A DNA stretch of 64,000 nt, taken from NCBI RefSeq assembly GCF_003205195.1, contig NZ_QJRY01000001.1:1054001-1118000 (forward strand). The letters run 5' to 3'. Each line of letters starts with the position of its first letter. Position 1 is the first letter of the stretch. Both the position numbers and the translations under genes were made by a program. This document shows, in pieces, positions 57,247 through 64,000 of the stretch. Under the pieces are notes generated by a model, which did no database searches, was not told the DNA's origin, and worked only from the letters and a program-made list of their open reading frames with translations. Source of the stretch: Peteryoungia wuzhouensis (GTDB taxonomy: Bacteria; Pseudomonadota; Alphaproteobacteria; Rhizobiales; Rhizobiaceae).

Positions 57247-57271
57247 AATTTTGTCGAAACGGTGTCGAAAA

Positions 57272-57538
57272 TTAGACGGCCAGAGCCTTCACACGAGCCG
57301 CCAGGCGCGAGATCTTGCGCGATGCGGTGTTGGCGTGAACGACGCCCTTCGTGGCGGCGCGCTGCAGTTCCGGCTGGGCAGCCTGCAGGGCGTCCTTGGC
57401 GACCGCTGCGTCACCGGAAGCGATCGCTTCTTCGACCTTGCGGATGAAACCACGGACGCGCGAACGACGAGCCTTGTTGACTGCAGTGCGGGCAGCGATC
57501 TTGCGGGTCGCCTTTTTCGCCGAAGAAGTGTTGGCCAT
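57272..57538 (-). CDS. rpsT: 30S ribosomal protein S20
   Basis: Primary 16S rRNA-binding protein of 88 residues. It starts [34 protein letters not shown] and ends with [20 protein letters not shown]; both segments are diagnostic for S20. High in Lys and Arg. It lies upstream of dnaA on the same strand, the standard rhizobial arrangement, but a terminator and about 800 bases separate them. Confidence 0.97.
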   Translation of the reverse strand: MANTSSAKKATRKIAARTAVNKARRSRVRGFIRKVEEAIASGDAAVAKDALQAAQPELQRAATKGVVHANTASRKISRLAARVKALAV

Positions 57539-57708
57539 AGATGCCTCTCTCGAAATTCAAACCAAAGCCCACCATTGCCGCGTCGGGTCATTGCGACCTG
57601 CCATACCAGCACTTGGGGAGCTGCTTCATGGGAAAAGCGCTGAAGGCTTTTCCAACCGTGGGCGGGCATATAGCGGGAAAGCGCGAATGCGTCAACGCGG
57701 ATTCTGCA

Positions 57709-57736
57709 GATAACGCGCCCTCCCGGGCGCTTATCT
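57709..57736 (-). terminator. hairpin overlapping the enoyl-CoA hydratase stop codon
   Basis: AGATAA-C-GCGCC and GGCGCTTATCT form an 11-bp stem with one bulged C and a 5-base loop. The arm at 57726-57736 includes the stop codon of the hydratase gene. No U-tract follows on the minus strand. Confidence 0.5.
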
Positions 57737-58504
57737 GTTCCGGAAGACCGGCTTGCGCTTCTCGACGAAGGCCGCCATGCCTTCCTTCTGATCCTCGGTG
57801 GCAAAAAGCGCGTGGAAGAGCCGGCGTTCCGAGCGCAGGCCTTCCGTCAATGTCTGCTCGAAAGCCCGGTTGACCGCTTCCTTGGCCATCAGCACTGACG
57901 GCAGCGAGAAGGCGGCGATCTTGGTGGCCGCTTCCACCGCCTCGTCCAGCAGCCGTTCGGGTTCGACCAGACGGGCGACGAGACCGGCGCTCTCGGCTTC
58001 GACAGCATCCATCATGCGGCCGGTCAGGCAGAGATCCATGGCCTTGGCCTTGCCGACCGCGCGGGTGAGGCGCTGCGAGCCGCCCATGCCGGGGATGATG
58101 CCGAGCGTGATTTCGGGCTGGCCGAATTTCGCGGTCTTCGAGGCGATGATGAAGTCGCACATCATGGCGAGCTCGCAACCGCCGCCGAGCGCGAAGCCGG
58201 AAACGGCCGCGATGATCGGCTTGCGGAAGCCGGCAACCTCGTCCCAGCCGCCAATGAAGCCGCCGGTATAGGCATCGACGAAATCGAGCGACTGCATCTC
58301 CTTGATATCAGCGCCGGCGGCGAAGGCCTTTTCCGAGCCGGTCAGGACCACCGCACCGATGCCGGCATCGGCTTCCAATTCGCCGAGCAGCTGGCGCAGT
58401 TCGCGCATGACGGTGGAATTCAGCGCATTCAGCGCCTGGGGGCGGTTCAGCGTGATGATCGCAACCCGGTCGCGGCGTTCGGTCAACAGCGTTTCGAAGG
58501 ACAT
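57731..58504 (-). CDS. enoyl-CoA hydratase
   Basis: Crotonase-fold enzyme of 257 residues that hydrates enoyl-CoA in fatty-acid beta-oxidation. It shows [24 protein letters not shown], the oxyanion-hole segment [12 protein letters not shown], and [23 protein letters not shown]. Both catalytic Glu positions are plausible in GGGCELAMM and [20 protein letters not shown]. It is the short-chain type by length. The start at 58504 follows GGGAGAGAG. It lies downstream of mutM on the same strand, 29 bases away. Confidence 0.94.
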   Translation of the reverse strand: MSFETLLTERRDRVAIITLNRPQALNALNSTVMRELRQLLGELEADAGIGAVVLTGSEKAFAAGADIKEMQSLDFVDAYTGGFIGGWDEVAGFRKPIIAAVSGFALGGGCELAMMCDFIIASKTAKFGQPEITLGIIPGMGGSQRLTRAVGKAKAMDLCLTGRMMDAVEAESAGLVARLVEPERLLDEAVEAATKIAAFSLPSVLMAKEAVNRAFEQTLTEGLRSERRLFHALFATEDQKEGMAAFVEKRKPVFRNR

Positions 58505-58533
58505 GTCTCTCTCCCTGGCTGGCGCTTGCGGCG

Positions 58534-59424
58534 CTACTTCTGGCAGCGGCGACAATAGAATGTCGAGCGGCCGGATTGAACTATCCTTTCGACGGTACCG
58601 CCACAACCATCCGTGAGGCATTCCCTTCCCTCGCGATCATAGGCGCGGAAGAAGTGCTGGAAGTAGCCGAGCGTGCCATCGGTCTGGATATGGTCGCGCA
58701 GCGACGAGCCGCCGGCCTCGATGGCATCGGCGATGACCTCGCGGATGGAGGAGGCGAGCAATGTCAATTCCGGCTTTGGCTTGCCGGTCTTGGTGACCAG
58801 GGTCGAGACCTTGCGAGTGGGCGACAGATGCGCGCGCCACAACGCCTCACAGACATAGATATTGCCGAGGCCCGCAATCACCTTCTGATCAAGCAGGGCG
58901 CTCTTCAAGGGCTGGCTACGATCGGCAAATCGCGTGGCCAGATAATCGGCAGAGAGCCTATTGCCGACGGGCTCGGGGCCTAAGTCGCGGAAGGCGGGGT
59001 AATCGTCGAGTTCGGCGCGGTGGACGAGATCCATGAAGCCGAAGCGGCGAGGGTCATTATAGATGACGCGCACCGGCCCATCCTGCCGCTCCAGATGAAA
59101 GAGCACGTGATCGTGTTTTTCATCCTTGCTGCGCTCGTGGTGGAAGACGCCCGGCATATCGGTCGCCGCCCCCGCCTCGATGCGGAAGGAGCCGGACATG
59201 CCGAGATGGGCAATCACGGTTGCACCGTCCTCCAGGTCGATCAGCAGATATTTGGCGCGGCGCGACAGCGCCTCGATGCGACGGCCCTCGACCCTTGCGG
59301 CAAAATCGCGCGGCAGGGGAAAGCGCAAATCGGGGCGGCGGAGCTCAAGCCGCTCAAGCCGCGCGCCTTCCATCGTCGGCGCCAAGCCGCGACGGACTGT
59401 CTCTACCTCTGGCAATTCCGGCAT
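58534..59424 (-). CDS. mutM: formamidopyrimidine-DNA glycosylase
   Basis: Base-excision repair enzyme for 8-oxoguanine and Fapy lesions, 296 residues. The start [14 protein letters not shown] gives the catalytic Pro2 and Glu3. The conserved [11 protein letters not shown] holds the catalytic Lys and the helix-two-turn-helix [12 protein letters not shown] is present. The C-terminal zinc finger CLTDGC...CRRCQK is complete with four Cys. It is divergent from ubiE and upstream of the hydratase gene. Confidence 0.97.
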   Translation of the reverse strand: MPELPEVETVRRGLAPTMEGARLERLELRRPDLRFPLPRDFAARVEGRRIEALSRRAKYLLIDLEDGATVIAHLGMSGSFRIEAGAATDMPGVFHHERSKDEKHDHVLFHLERQDGPVRVIYNDPRRFGFMDLVHRAELDDYPAFRDLGPEPVGNRLSADYLATRFADRSQPLKSALLDQKVIAGLGNIYVCEALWRAHLSPTRKVSTLVTKTGKPKPELTLLASSIREVIADAIEAGGSSLRDHIQTDGTLGYFQHFFRAYDREGRECLTDGCGGTVERIVQSGRSTFYCRRCQK

Positions 59425-59562
59425 TTCAGCCCATCTTTCTGTTTGAAGCGCCTGTTTTACGGTCTATAGACCAGCCTTGAAGCGGGTGCACTTGCGCAGA
59501 TAGCGCGTGAGAGCCCTTTTCGCTATGGTCTGCCCGACCTGTCCGTACCGTGGAGTGAGATG

Positions 59563-60339
59563 ATGACTGCAAGCCGCATTTCCGCCGATGGCGGCATGGA
59601 AACCTCCTACGGGTTCCGCCAGGTCGACGAGCAGGAAAAGCAGGGCCTGGTCAACGACGTCTTCCACAAGGTGGCCAAGCGCTACGACATCATGAACGAC
59701 GTGATGTCGGCCGGCCTGCACCGGGTCTGGAAGGATGCGATGGTCGCCTCGCTCAATCCGCGCAAGGATCCCAACTATAAAGTGCTTGATGTGGCCGGCG
59801 GCACCGGCGACATCGCGTTTCGCATCGTGGAGGCCTCCAATCGGCTGGCCCATGCGACCGTGCTCGACATCAACGGCTCCATGCTCGGCGTCGGCGCCGA
59901 GCGGGCGGAGAAGAAGGGGCTCACCCCGAACCTGACCTTTGTCGAGGCCAATGCCGAGAGCCTGCCTTTCGACGACAATTCCTTCGACGCCTATACGATC
60001 GCTTTTGGCATCCGCAACGTGCCGCATATCGACGTGGCGCTGTCCGAGGCCTTCCGCGTCTTGAAGCGCGGCGGGCGGTTGCTGGTCCTGGAGTTCTCCG
60101 AGGTCGAACTGCCGCTGCTCGACAAGGTCTATGATGCCTGGTCGTTCAACGCGATCCCGCGCTTCGGCAAGATGATCACGGGCGACGCCGAGCCCTACCA
60201 GTATCTGGTGGAATCGATCCGCAAGTTCCCGAACCAGGCTGATTTCGCCCGGATGATCGAGCGCGCCGGCTTCGCAAGCGTGCGCTTCACCAATTACACC
60301 GGCGGGATCGCGGCCCTGCATTCCGGCTGGAAGATCTGA
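59563..60339 (+). CDS. ubiE: ubiquinone/menaquinone biosynthesis C-methyltransferase UbiE
   Basis: Adds the ring methyl group in ubiquinone synthesis, 258 residues from the second ATG. The sequence [25 protein letters not shown] is the UbiE family signature. The SAM site is [17 protein letters not shown], and [15 protein letters not shown] and [13 protein letters not shown] follow. Two adjacent ATGs (59560, 59563) are possible; GGAG spacing favours 59563. It precedes ubiB by 5 bases, one operon. Confidence 0.97.
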   Translation: MTASRISADGGMETSYGFRQVDEQEKQGLVNDVFHKVAKRYDIMNDVMSAGLHRVWKDAMVASLNPRKDPNYKVLDVAGGTGDIAFRIVEASNRLAHATVLDINGSMLGVGAERAEKKGLTPNLTFVEANAESLPFDDNSFDAYTIAFGIRNVPHIDVALSEAFRVLKRGGRLLVLEFSEVELPLLDKVYDAWSFNAIPRFGKMITGDAEPYQYLVESIRKFPNQADFARMIERAGFASVRFTNYTGGIAALHSGWKI

Positions 60340-60344
60340 ACCGC

Positions 60345-61919
60345 ATGAGCACGATCGGTGCATATGTCCGCCTGGCGCGGGTCGGCTGGGTGCTGGTGCG
60401 GGAAGGTGTCGTTGCAGCACTTCCGTCGGAAGGGCTGCCGCCGCTGGTCGGGTTCGCCAAGGCGGCCGTGGCACCGCTTGCCCGCAGCCGGGCAAAATCC
60501 GTCGAGCGCGCCGATCGGCTGGCCAATGCGGTCGCGCGCCTTGGGCCTTCCTATGTGAAGATCGGGCAGTTTCTGGCCACGCGTCCCGATGTCGTTGGCG
60601 CCGATTTCGCCGAGGATCTGTCGGGGCTGCAGGACCGGATGGCTTTTTTCCCGACGGAAGCATCGCGCAGCACGATCCGCGAGTCTCTCGGCCGGACGAT
60701 CGAAGATCTCTATGTCCGCTTCGACGAGCCGATTGCGGCCGCCTCGATCGCACAGGTTCACCCCGCCGAGGTCGAGACCCCGGAAGGGCCGCGCAAAGTC
60801 GCCGTGAAGGTGATCCGACCGGGCGTGCGCAAGCGTTTTGCCGCCGATCTCGAGGCGATGTATCTGGTCGCCCGTCTGCAGGAACGCTTCATCCCGAATT
60901 CGCGGCGCCTGCGCCCGGTCGAGGTGACGAAGACGCTGGAGCAGACCACCAAGGTGGAGATGGATCTGCGGCTGGAAGCGGCAGCGCTCTCCGAGATCGC
61001 CGAAAATACCAAGGATGATCCCGGTTTCCGCGTTCCCCAGGTTGACTGGGAGCGGACCGGGCGTGACGTCGTCACCATGGAATGGATCGACGGCATCAAG
61101 ATGTCGGATGTCGAAGGGCTGAAGGCCGCCGGGCATGATCTGAACATGCTGGCCGACACGCTGATCCAGTCCTTCCTGCGCCACACGCTGCGCGACGGTT
61201 TCTTCCATGCCGACATGCATCCCGGCAATCTCTTCGTCGATGCCTCCGGCATGATCGTGGCCGTCGACATGGGCATTGCCGGACGGCTGGGCAAGAAGGA
61301 ACGCCGGTTTCTGGCGGAGATCCTCTACGGCTTCATCACCCGCGATTATCTGCGCGTGGCGGAAGTGCATTTCGAGGCCGGCTATGTGCCTGCTCACCAC
61401 AATGTCGCGAGTTTCGCCCAGGCCATCCGGGCGATCGGCGAGCCGATCCATGGTCAGCCGGCCGAGACGATCTCCATGGGCAAGCTTCTGACGCTGCTGT
61501 TCGAGGTGACCGAGATCTTCGACATGGAGACGCGGCCCGAGCTGGTGATGCTGCAGAAGACGATGGTGGTCGTCGAGGGTGTTTCGCGCATCCTTAACCC
61601 GCGCTTCAACATGTGGAAGGCGGCCGAGCCTGTGGTGTCCGACTGGATCCGCGACAATCTCGGGCCAAAACGCATCGTCACCGACCTGAAGGATGGCGCG
61701 AAGGCCGCCATGCGGCTGGCAGAAGCGCTACCCGAAATCGCGACAAAGACGGAAAAGCTGCATGGCGAGATCATGCGGATGAGCGAAGAGGGCTTGCGCT
61801 TCGACGCGCAGACGGCCGAGCGGATCGGACGCGCCGAGGCGCGGCATACACGATCAGGGCGAATTGCACTCTGGGTGATAGCGGCGGCGTTGGTCGCGAT
61901 CGCCGTCCAACTCGCCTGA
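60345..61919 (+). CDS. ubiB: ABC1/UbiB-family kinase-like protein for ubiquinone synthesis
   Basis: Membrane-associated protein-kinase-like ATPase required for ubiquinone synthesis, 524 residues. It has the KxGQ motif VKIGQFLATRPDV, the Ala-rich nucleotide loop AAASIAQVHPAEV, HADMHPGNLFVD and the metal-binding DMGIAGRLG. One C-terminal membrane helix (about 504-523: IALWVIAAALVAIAVQL) anchors it. It is co-transcribed with ubiE. In related species coaBC usually follows; here a two-component system follows instead. Confidence 0.96.
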   Translation: MSTIGAYVRLARVGWVLVREGVVAALPSEGLPPLVGFAKAAVAPLARSRAKSVERADRLANAVARLGPSYVKIGQFLATRPDVVGADFAEDLSGLQDRMAFFPTEASRSTIRESLGRTIEDLYVRFDEPIAAASIAQVHPAEVETPEGPRKVAVKVIRPGVRKRFAADLEAMYLVARLQERFIPNSRRLRPVEVTKTLEQTTKVEMDLRLEAAALSEIAENTKDDPGFRVPQVDWERTGRDVVTMEWIDGIKMSDVEGLKAAGHDLNMLADTLIQSFLRHTLRDGFFHADMHPGNLFVDASGMIVAVDMGIAGRLGKKERRFLAEILYGFITRDYLRVAEVHFEAGYVPAHHNVASFAQAIRAIGEPIHGQPAETISMGKLLTLLFEVTEIFDMETRPELVMLQKTMVVVEGVSRILNPRFNMWKAAEPVVSDWIRDNLGPKRIVTDLKDGAKAAMRLAEALPEIATKTEKLHGEIMRMSEEGLRFDAQTAERIGRAEARHTRSGRIALWVIAAALVAIAVQLA

Positions 61920-62017
61920 CTTTGCTAATATAACAAAATTTCTTGTTACATCGGTGGAACAAACGGTCTCGTGGGACGTTGAACCTGATAGACCTCAATT
62001 TGTTCCGTCGGAGCTCC

Positions 62018-63505
62018 ATGTCAGTCCAGCAAAGCGGCTTCGTCCGGTCCACCCTGCTTTTTCTCCTGATCGGCACAGCCATTCTTGTCGCAATCATTGG
62101 CACCACGCTTGCCATGGTGGACAGGACGCGTTCGACATTCGAGTACATTCTCGGCGAGCGCAATATTCGCCGGATGGCCGTCAATCTTCTGCAAGAGATC
62201 ACGGATGCCGAAACCGGTCAGCGCGGTTTCGTCATTACGGGGGACCCGAAGTTTCTGCAGCCTTATACCAATGCGGTCGACGACATCCGGGGCTCGCTCG
62301 ACAAGCTCGATGAGGTCGTGAAGGATCGGCCGATCAAGGCGGAACGCATGCCCGACCTGCGGGCCGCCGTCTCCGGCAAGCTCGATGAACTGGCCCGCTC
62401 CATCGAGCTCGTCCAATCCGGTTCCCGCGAAGAGGCAATCGCACTGGTGCAGACCGAAGTCGGCCGGGAATACATGGAGCGCATCCGCACCACCCTAGAC
62501 TTCTTCAAGGACCAGTCCGACAAGAACGTGGATCTGGGCACCGCCGAACAGATCGCCGCAACGCAGCAGCTGAAGTGGATTACCATCGGCGGCGGCATCG
62601 CCATCATCGCGGTCATGGGCGGGGCCATTCTGGTTGTGCTGCAACATGTCCGGGCGCTCGCCGCATCGCAGAAGGAAATCGAACTGCTCAATGCCGGCCT
62701 GGAAGCTCGGGTTGCCGAGCGGACCGAAGACCTGATGCAGGCCAACCAGGAAATCCAGCGTTTTGCCTATATCGTGACGCACGACCTTCGGGCGCCCCTG
62801 GTCAACATCATGGGATTTACGGCGGAGCTGGACGCATCGATGAAGTCGCTTCAAACCTATGTTTTGAACGAAGATGCGCCGCTCAGCGAAAGCCAGATTG
62901 CCGAGGCAAAGCTCGCCGCGTCCGAAGACCTTCCCGAGGCGATCGGCTTCATTCGCTCCTCGACCCGCAAGATGGACGGCCTGATCAATGCCATCCTGAA
63001 GATTTCCCGCGATGGACGGCGGCAGCTGAAGCCAGAACCGATTGAACTCCAGCCGATGCTGGAAACGATCATGGCCAGCGTCAATCACCAGATCAGCGAG
63101 AGCGACGGAAAGGTCGATCTCGACATCCGGCTGAACGAAATGACAACCGACAGGTTGTCGCTTGAACAAATTCTCGGTAACCTTTTCGACAATGCTATCA
63201 AGTATAGGAATCCGGTACGACCTCTGGAGCTCGCCGTACGCACCATGCCCGAAGGGCGCCACATGGTGCGGATCGAGGTCCAGGACAATGGTCGCGGCAT
63301 AGCAGAACACGACCACGAACGAATTTTCGAACTCTTCCGACGATCCGGCCAGCAAGATCAATCTGGCGAAGGCATTGGCCTCGCCCATGTCCGCTCTCTG
63401 GCGCGGAACCTGGGTGGTGAAATCACCGTCAAGTCCCGTTTGGACGAGGGTTCGACATTCGTATTGCGACTGCCATCGGATCTATCACGCTTGGTACGGA
63501 GTTGA
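62018..63505 (+). CDS. CHASE3-domain sensor histidine kinase
   Basis: Membrane sensor kinase of 495 residues. Helix 1 (about 13-35) and helix 2 (about 190-212) bracket a periplasmic CHASE3 domain, with ITDAETGQRGFVITGDPKFLQPY as its hallmark. A coiled coil precedes the DHp domain with THDLRAPLVNIMG (phospho-His). About 50 residues after it, a segment reads IGFIRSSTRKMDGLINAILKISR. The ATPase part has NLFDNAIKYRN, VQDNGRGI and GEGIGLAHVRSLARNLGG. GGAG precedes the ATG. The stop codon is 2 bases from the next gene. The signal is unknown. Confidence 0.93.
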   Translation: MSVQQSGFVRSTLLFLLIGTAILVAIIGTTLAMVDRTRSTFEYILGERNIRRMAVNLLQEITDAETGQRGFVITGDPKFLQPYTNAVDDIRGSLDKLDEVVKDRPIKAERMPDLRAAVSGKLDELARSIELVQSGSREEAIALVQTEVGREYMERIRTTLDFFKDQSDKNVDLGTAEQIAATQQLKWITIGGGIAIIAVMGGAILVVLQHVRALAASQKEIELLNAGLEARVAERTEDLMQANQEIQRFAYIVTHDLRAPLVNIMGFTAELDASMKSLQTYVLNEDAPLSESQIAEAKLAASEDLPEAIGFIRSSTRKMDGLINAILKISRDGRRQLKPEPIELQPMLETIMASVNHQISESDGKVDLDIRLNEMTTDRLSLEQILGNLFDNAIKYRNPVRPLELAVRTMPEGRHMVRIEVQDNGRGIAEHDHERIFELFRRSGQQDQSGEGIGLAHVRSLARNLGGEITVKSRLDEGSTFVLRLPSDLSRLVRS

Positions 63506-63507
63506 CT

Positions 63508-63945
63508 ATGAAAGCGGTGGGCAAGGAAGTTACAATCATCATGATCGAGGATGACGAGGGCCATGCTCGTCTCATCGAAAAGAACGTCCGGCGGGCCGGC
63601 GTCAACAACGACATCGTTCCGTTCACCAACGGGACGGATGCGCTCGATTATGTGCTCGGCAAGGATCGCAGCGGCAAGGCCTCGGAAGATCGCTATCTTC
63701 TGATCCTGCTCGATCTCAATCTGCCTGACATGTCCGGCACCGATATTCTCGACCAGATCAAATCCAATCTGCATACGCGGCGCATGCCTGTGGTCATCCT
63801 GACGACAACGGACGACGAGCGCGAAATCCAGCGGTGCTACGACCTCGGGGCCAATGTCTATATTACCAAACCTGTCGACTACGACAATTTCGCCAATGCC
63901 ATCCGGCAGCTCGGTCTCTTCTTTTCTGTCATGCAGATCCCATGA
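63508..63945 (+). CDS. single-domain response regulator (Rcp1-like receiver)
   Basis: Receiver-only protein of 145 residues. Acidic pocket IEDDEGHARLIEKN near residue 12, phospho-Asp in LLILLDLNLPDMSG, Thr in VVILTTTDDEREI and Lys in VYITKPVDYDNF are all present. The alpha1/beta2 region IEKNVRRAGVNNDIVPFTNGTDALDYVLG is typical of phytochrome-associated Rcp1 regulators. GGAG lies 6 bases before the ATG. It is the likely phosphoacceptor of the CHASE3 kinase. With no output domain, it may pass phosphate on to a further protein. Confidence 0.92.
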   Translation: MKAVGKEVTIIMIEDDEGHARLIEKNVRRAGVNNDIVPFTNGTDALDYVLGKDRSGKASEDRYLLILLDLNLPDMSGTDILDQIKSNLHTRRMPVVILTTTDDEREIQRCYDLGANVYITKPVDYDNFANAIRQLGLFFSVMQIP

Positions 63946-63961
63946 CACCGGGCCAACCGCG

Positions 63962-64000
63962 ATGAGCTTTCGCGTCCTTTATATCGACGACGACGCTGCC
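63962..64000 (+). CDS. start of a further receiver-domain protein (cut by window edge)
   Basis: The last 39 bases read MSFRVLYIDDDAA, a typical receiver-domain start with the acidic triad. It begins 17 bases after the preceding regulator gene. It could be a second response regulator or a receiver-kinase hybrid; the remainder is outside the window. Confidence 0.7.
   Translation, partial: MSFRVLYIDDDAA

Larger units (their letters stand above)
56459..57271. other. long upstream region between rpsT and dnaA
   Basis: 813 bases with no supported gene. An open frame on the plus strand (56638-57042) has no family similarity and a composition unlike the neighbouring genes. The rpsT-proximal half is AT-rich for this window. 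It holds the rpsT terminator (57217-57246), a cluster of GANTC sites (56932-57057) and a candidate dnaA promoter (56868-56896). That would give dnaA a leader of about 400 bases. No copy of the DnaA-box consensus TTATCCACA was found on either strand. Confidence 0.7.

Noticed and set aside
56459..57271. Replication origin next to dnaA
   Set aside because: No copy of TTATCCACA or its complement was seen. In rhizobia the origin is generally not beside dnaA. The AT-rich part is better explained as the promoter region.

Overview
The window is a 64 kb, GC-rich stretch of a Rhizobiaceae-type alphaproteobacterial chromosome (Rhizobium/Agrobacterium/Sinorhizobium group). This rests on gene content and order: metK-XRE regulator-lnt-CorC-ybeY-phoH-miaB-acyltransferase-Fur/Mur-rimI-tsaB-nfu, mutS-tme-olsB-lspA, lptCAB-rpoN-hpf-ptsN, grpE-hrcA-rph and dnaA-rpsT match, as far as I recall, the core chromosome of that family. 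No tRNA, rRNA, CRISPR array, transposase or prophage gene was seen. Coding density is very high and most genes are housekeeping genes.

Layout. 1-2.1 kb: truA (cut by the window edge), fmt and def, minus strand. 2.1-5.3 kb: two tandem soluble globin-coupled chemoreceptors, minus strand. 5.5-10.4 kb, plus strand: rmuC, ribokinase and a membrane dCache chemoreceptor ending in a CheR/CheB-binding NWEEF tail. 10.5-12.3 kb: nucleoside hydrolase (minus), then Hsp20 and a DUF1150 protein (plus). 12.4-26.5 kb is one long minus-strand block: trmB, metK, XRE regulator, lnt, CorC-like CBS protein, ybeY, phoH, miaB, a nuclease that looks inserted, an OlsA-like acyltransferase, Fur/Mur, rimI, tsaB, Nfu, a universal stress protein and trpS. 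26.6-34.9 kb: a VOC protein, a plus-strand M15 peptidase, then murJ, glnD and mutS. 35-38.6 kb: malic enzyme fused to a phosphotransacetylase-like domain, a convergent LysR regulator and a small unknown ORF. 38.7-43 kb: olsB, lspA, a SpoU methyltransferase, an RlmI-like methyltransferase, a LapA-domain protein and ihfB. 43.4-48.4 kb, plus strand: lptC-lptA-lptB-rpoN-hpf-ptsN. 48.5-50.4 kb: grpE and hrcA. 50.5-54.3 kb, plus strand: rph, VOC protein, rdgB, hemW and a methyltransferase. 54.3-59.4 kb, minus strand: methyltransferase, dnaA, rpsT, enoyl-CoA hydratase and mutM. 59.6-61.9 kb: ubiE and ubiB. 62-64 kb: a CHASE3 histidine kinase, a single-domain response regulator and the start of another receiver protein, cut by the window edge.

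Functional themes are envelope biogenesis (lnt, lspA, murJ, lptCAB, both ornithine-lipid acyltransferases), nitrogen and PTS-Ntr control (glnD, rpoN, ptsN), tRNA and ribosome maturation (truA, fmt, def, trmB, miaB, tsaB, ybeY, rimI, rph, hpf) and replication/repair (dnaA, mutS, mutM, rmuC, rdgB). The less ordinary parts are the globin chemoreceptor pair with an FNR/FixK-like palindrome in front of one of them, the end-of-window phosphorelay, the nuclease between miaB and the acyltransferase, a hairpin over the def ribosome-binding site, and a tight cluster of GANTC (CcrM) sites in the long dnaA upstream region. I found no clearly new multi-gene system.
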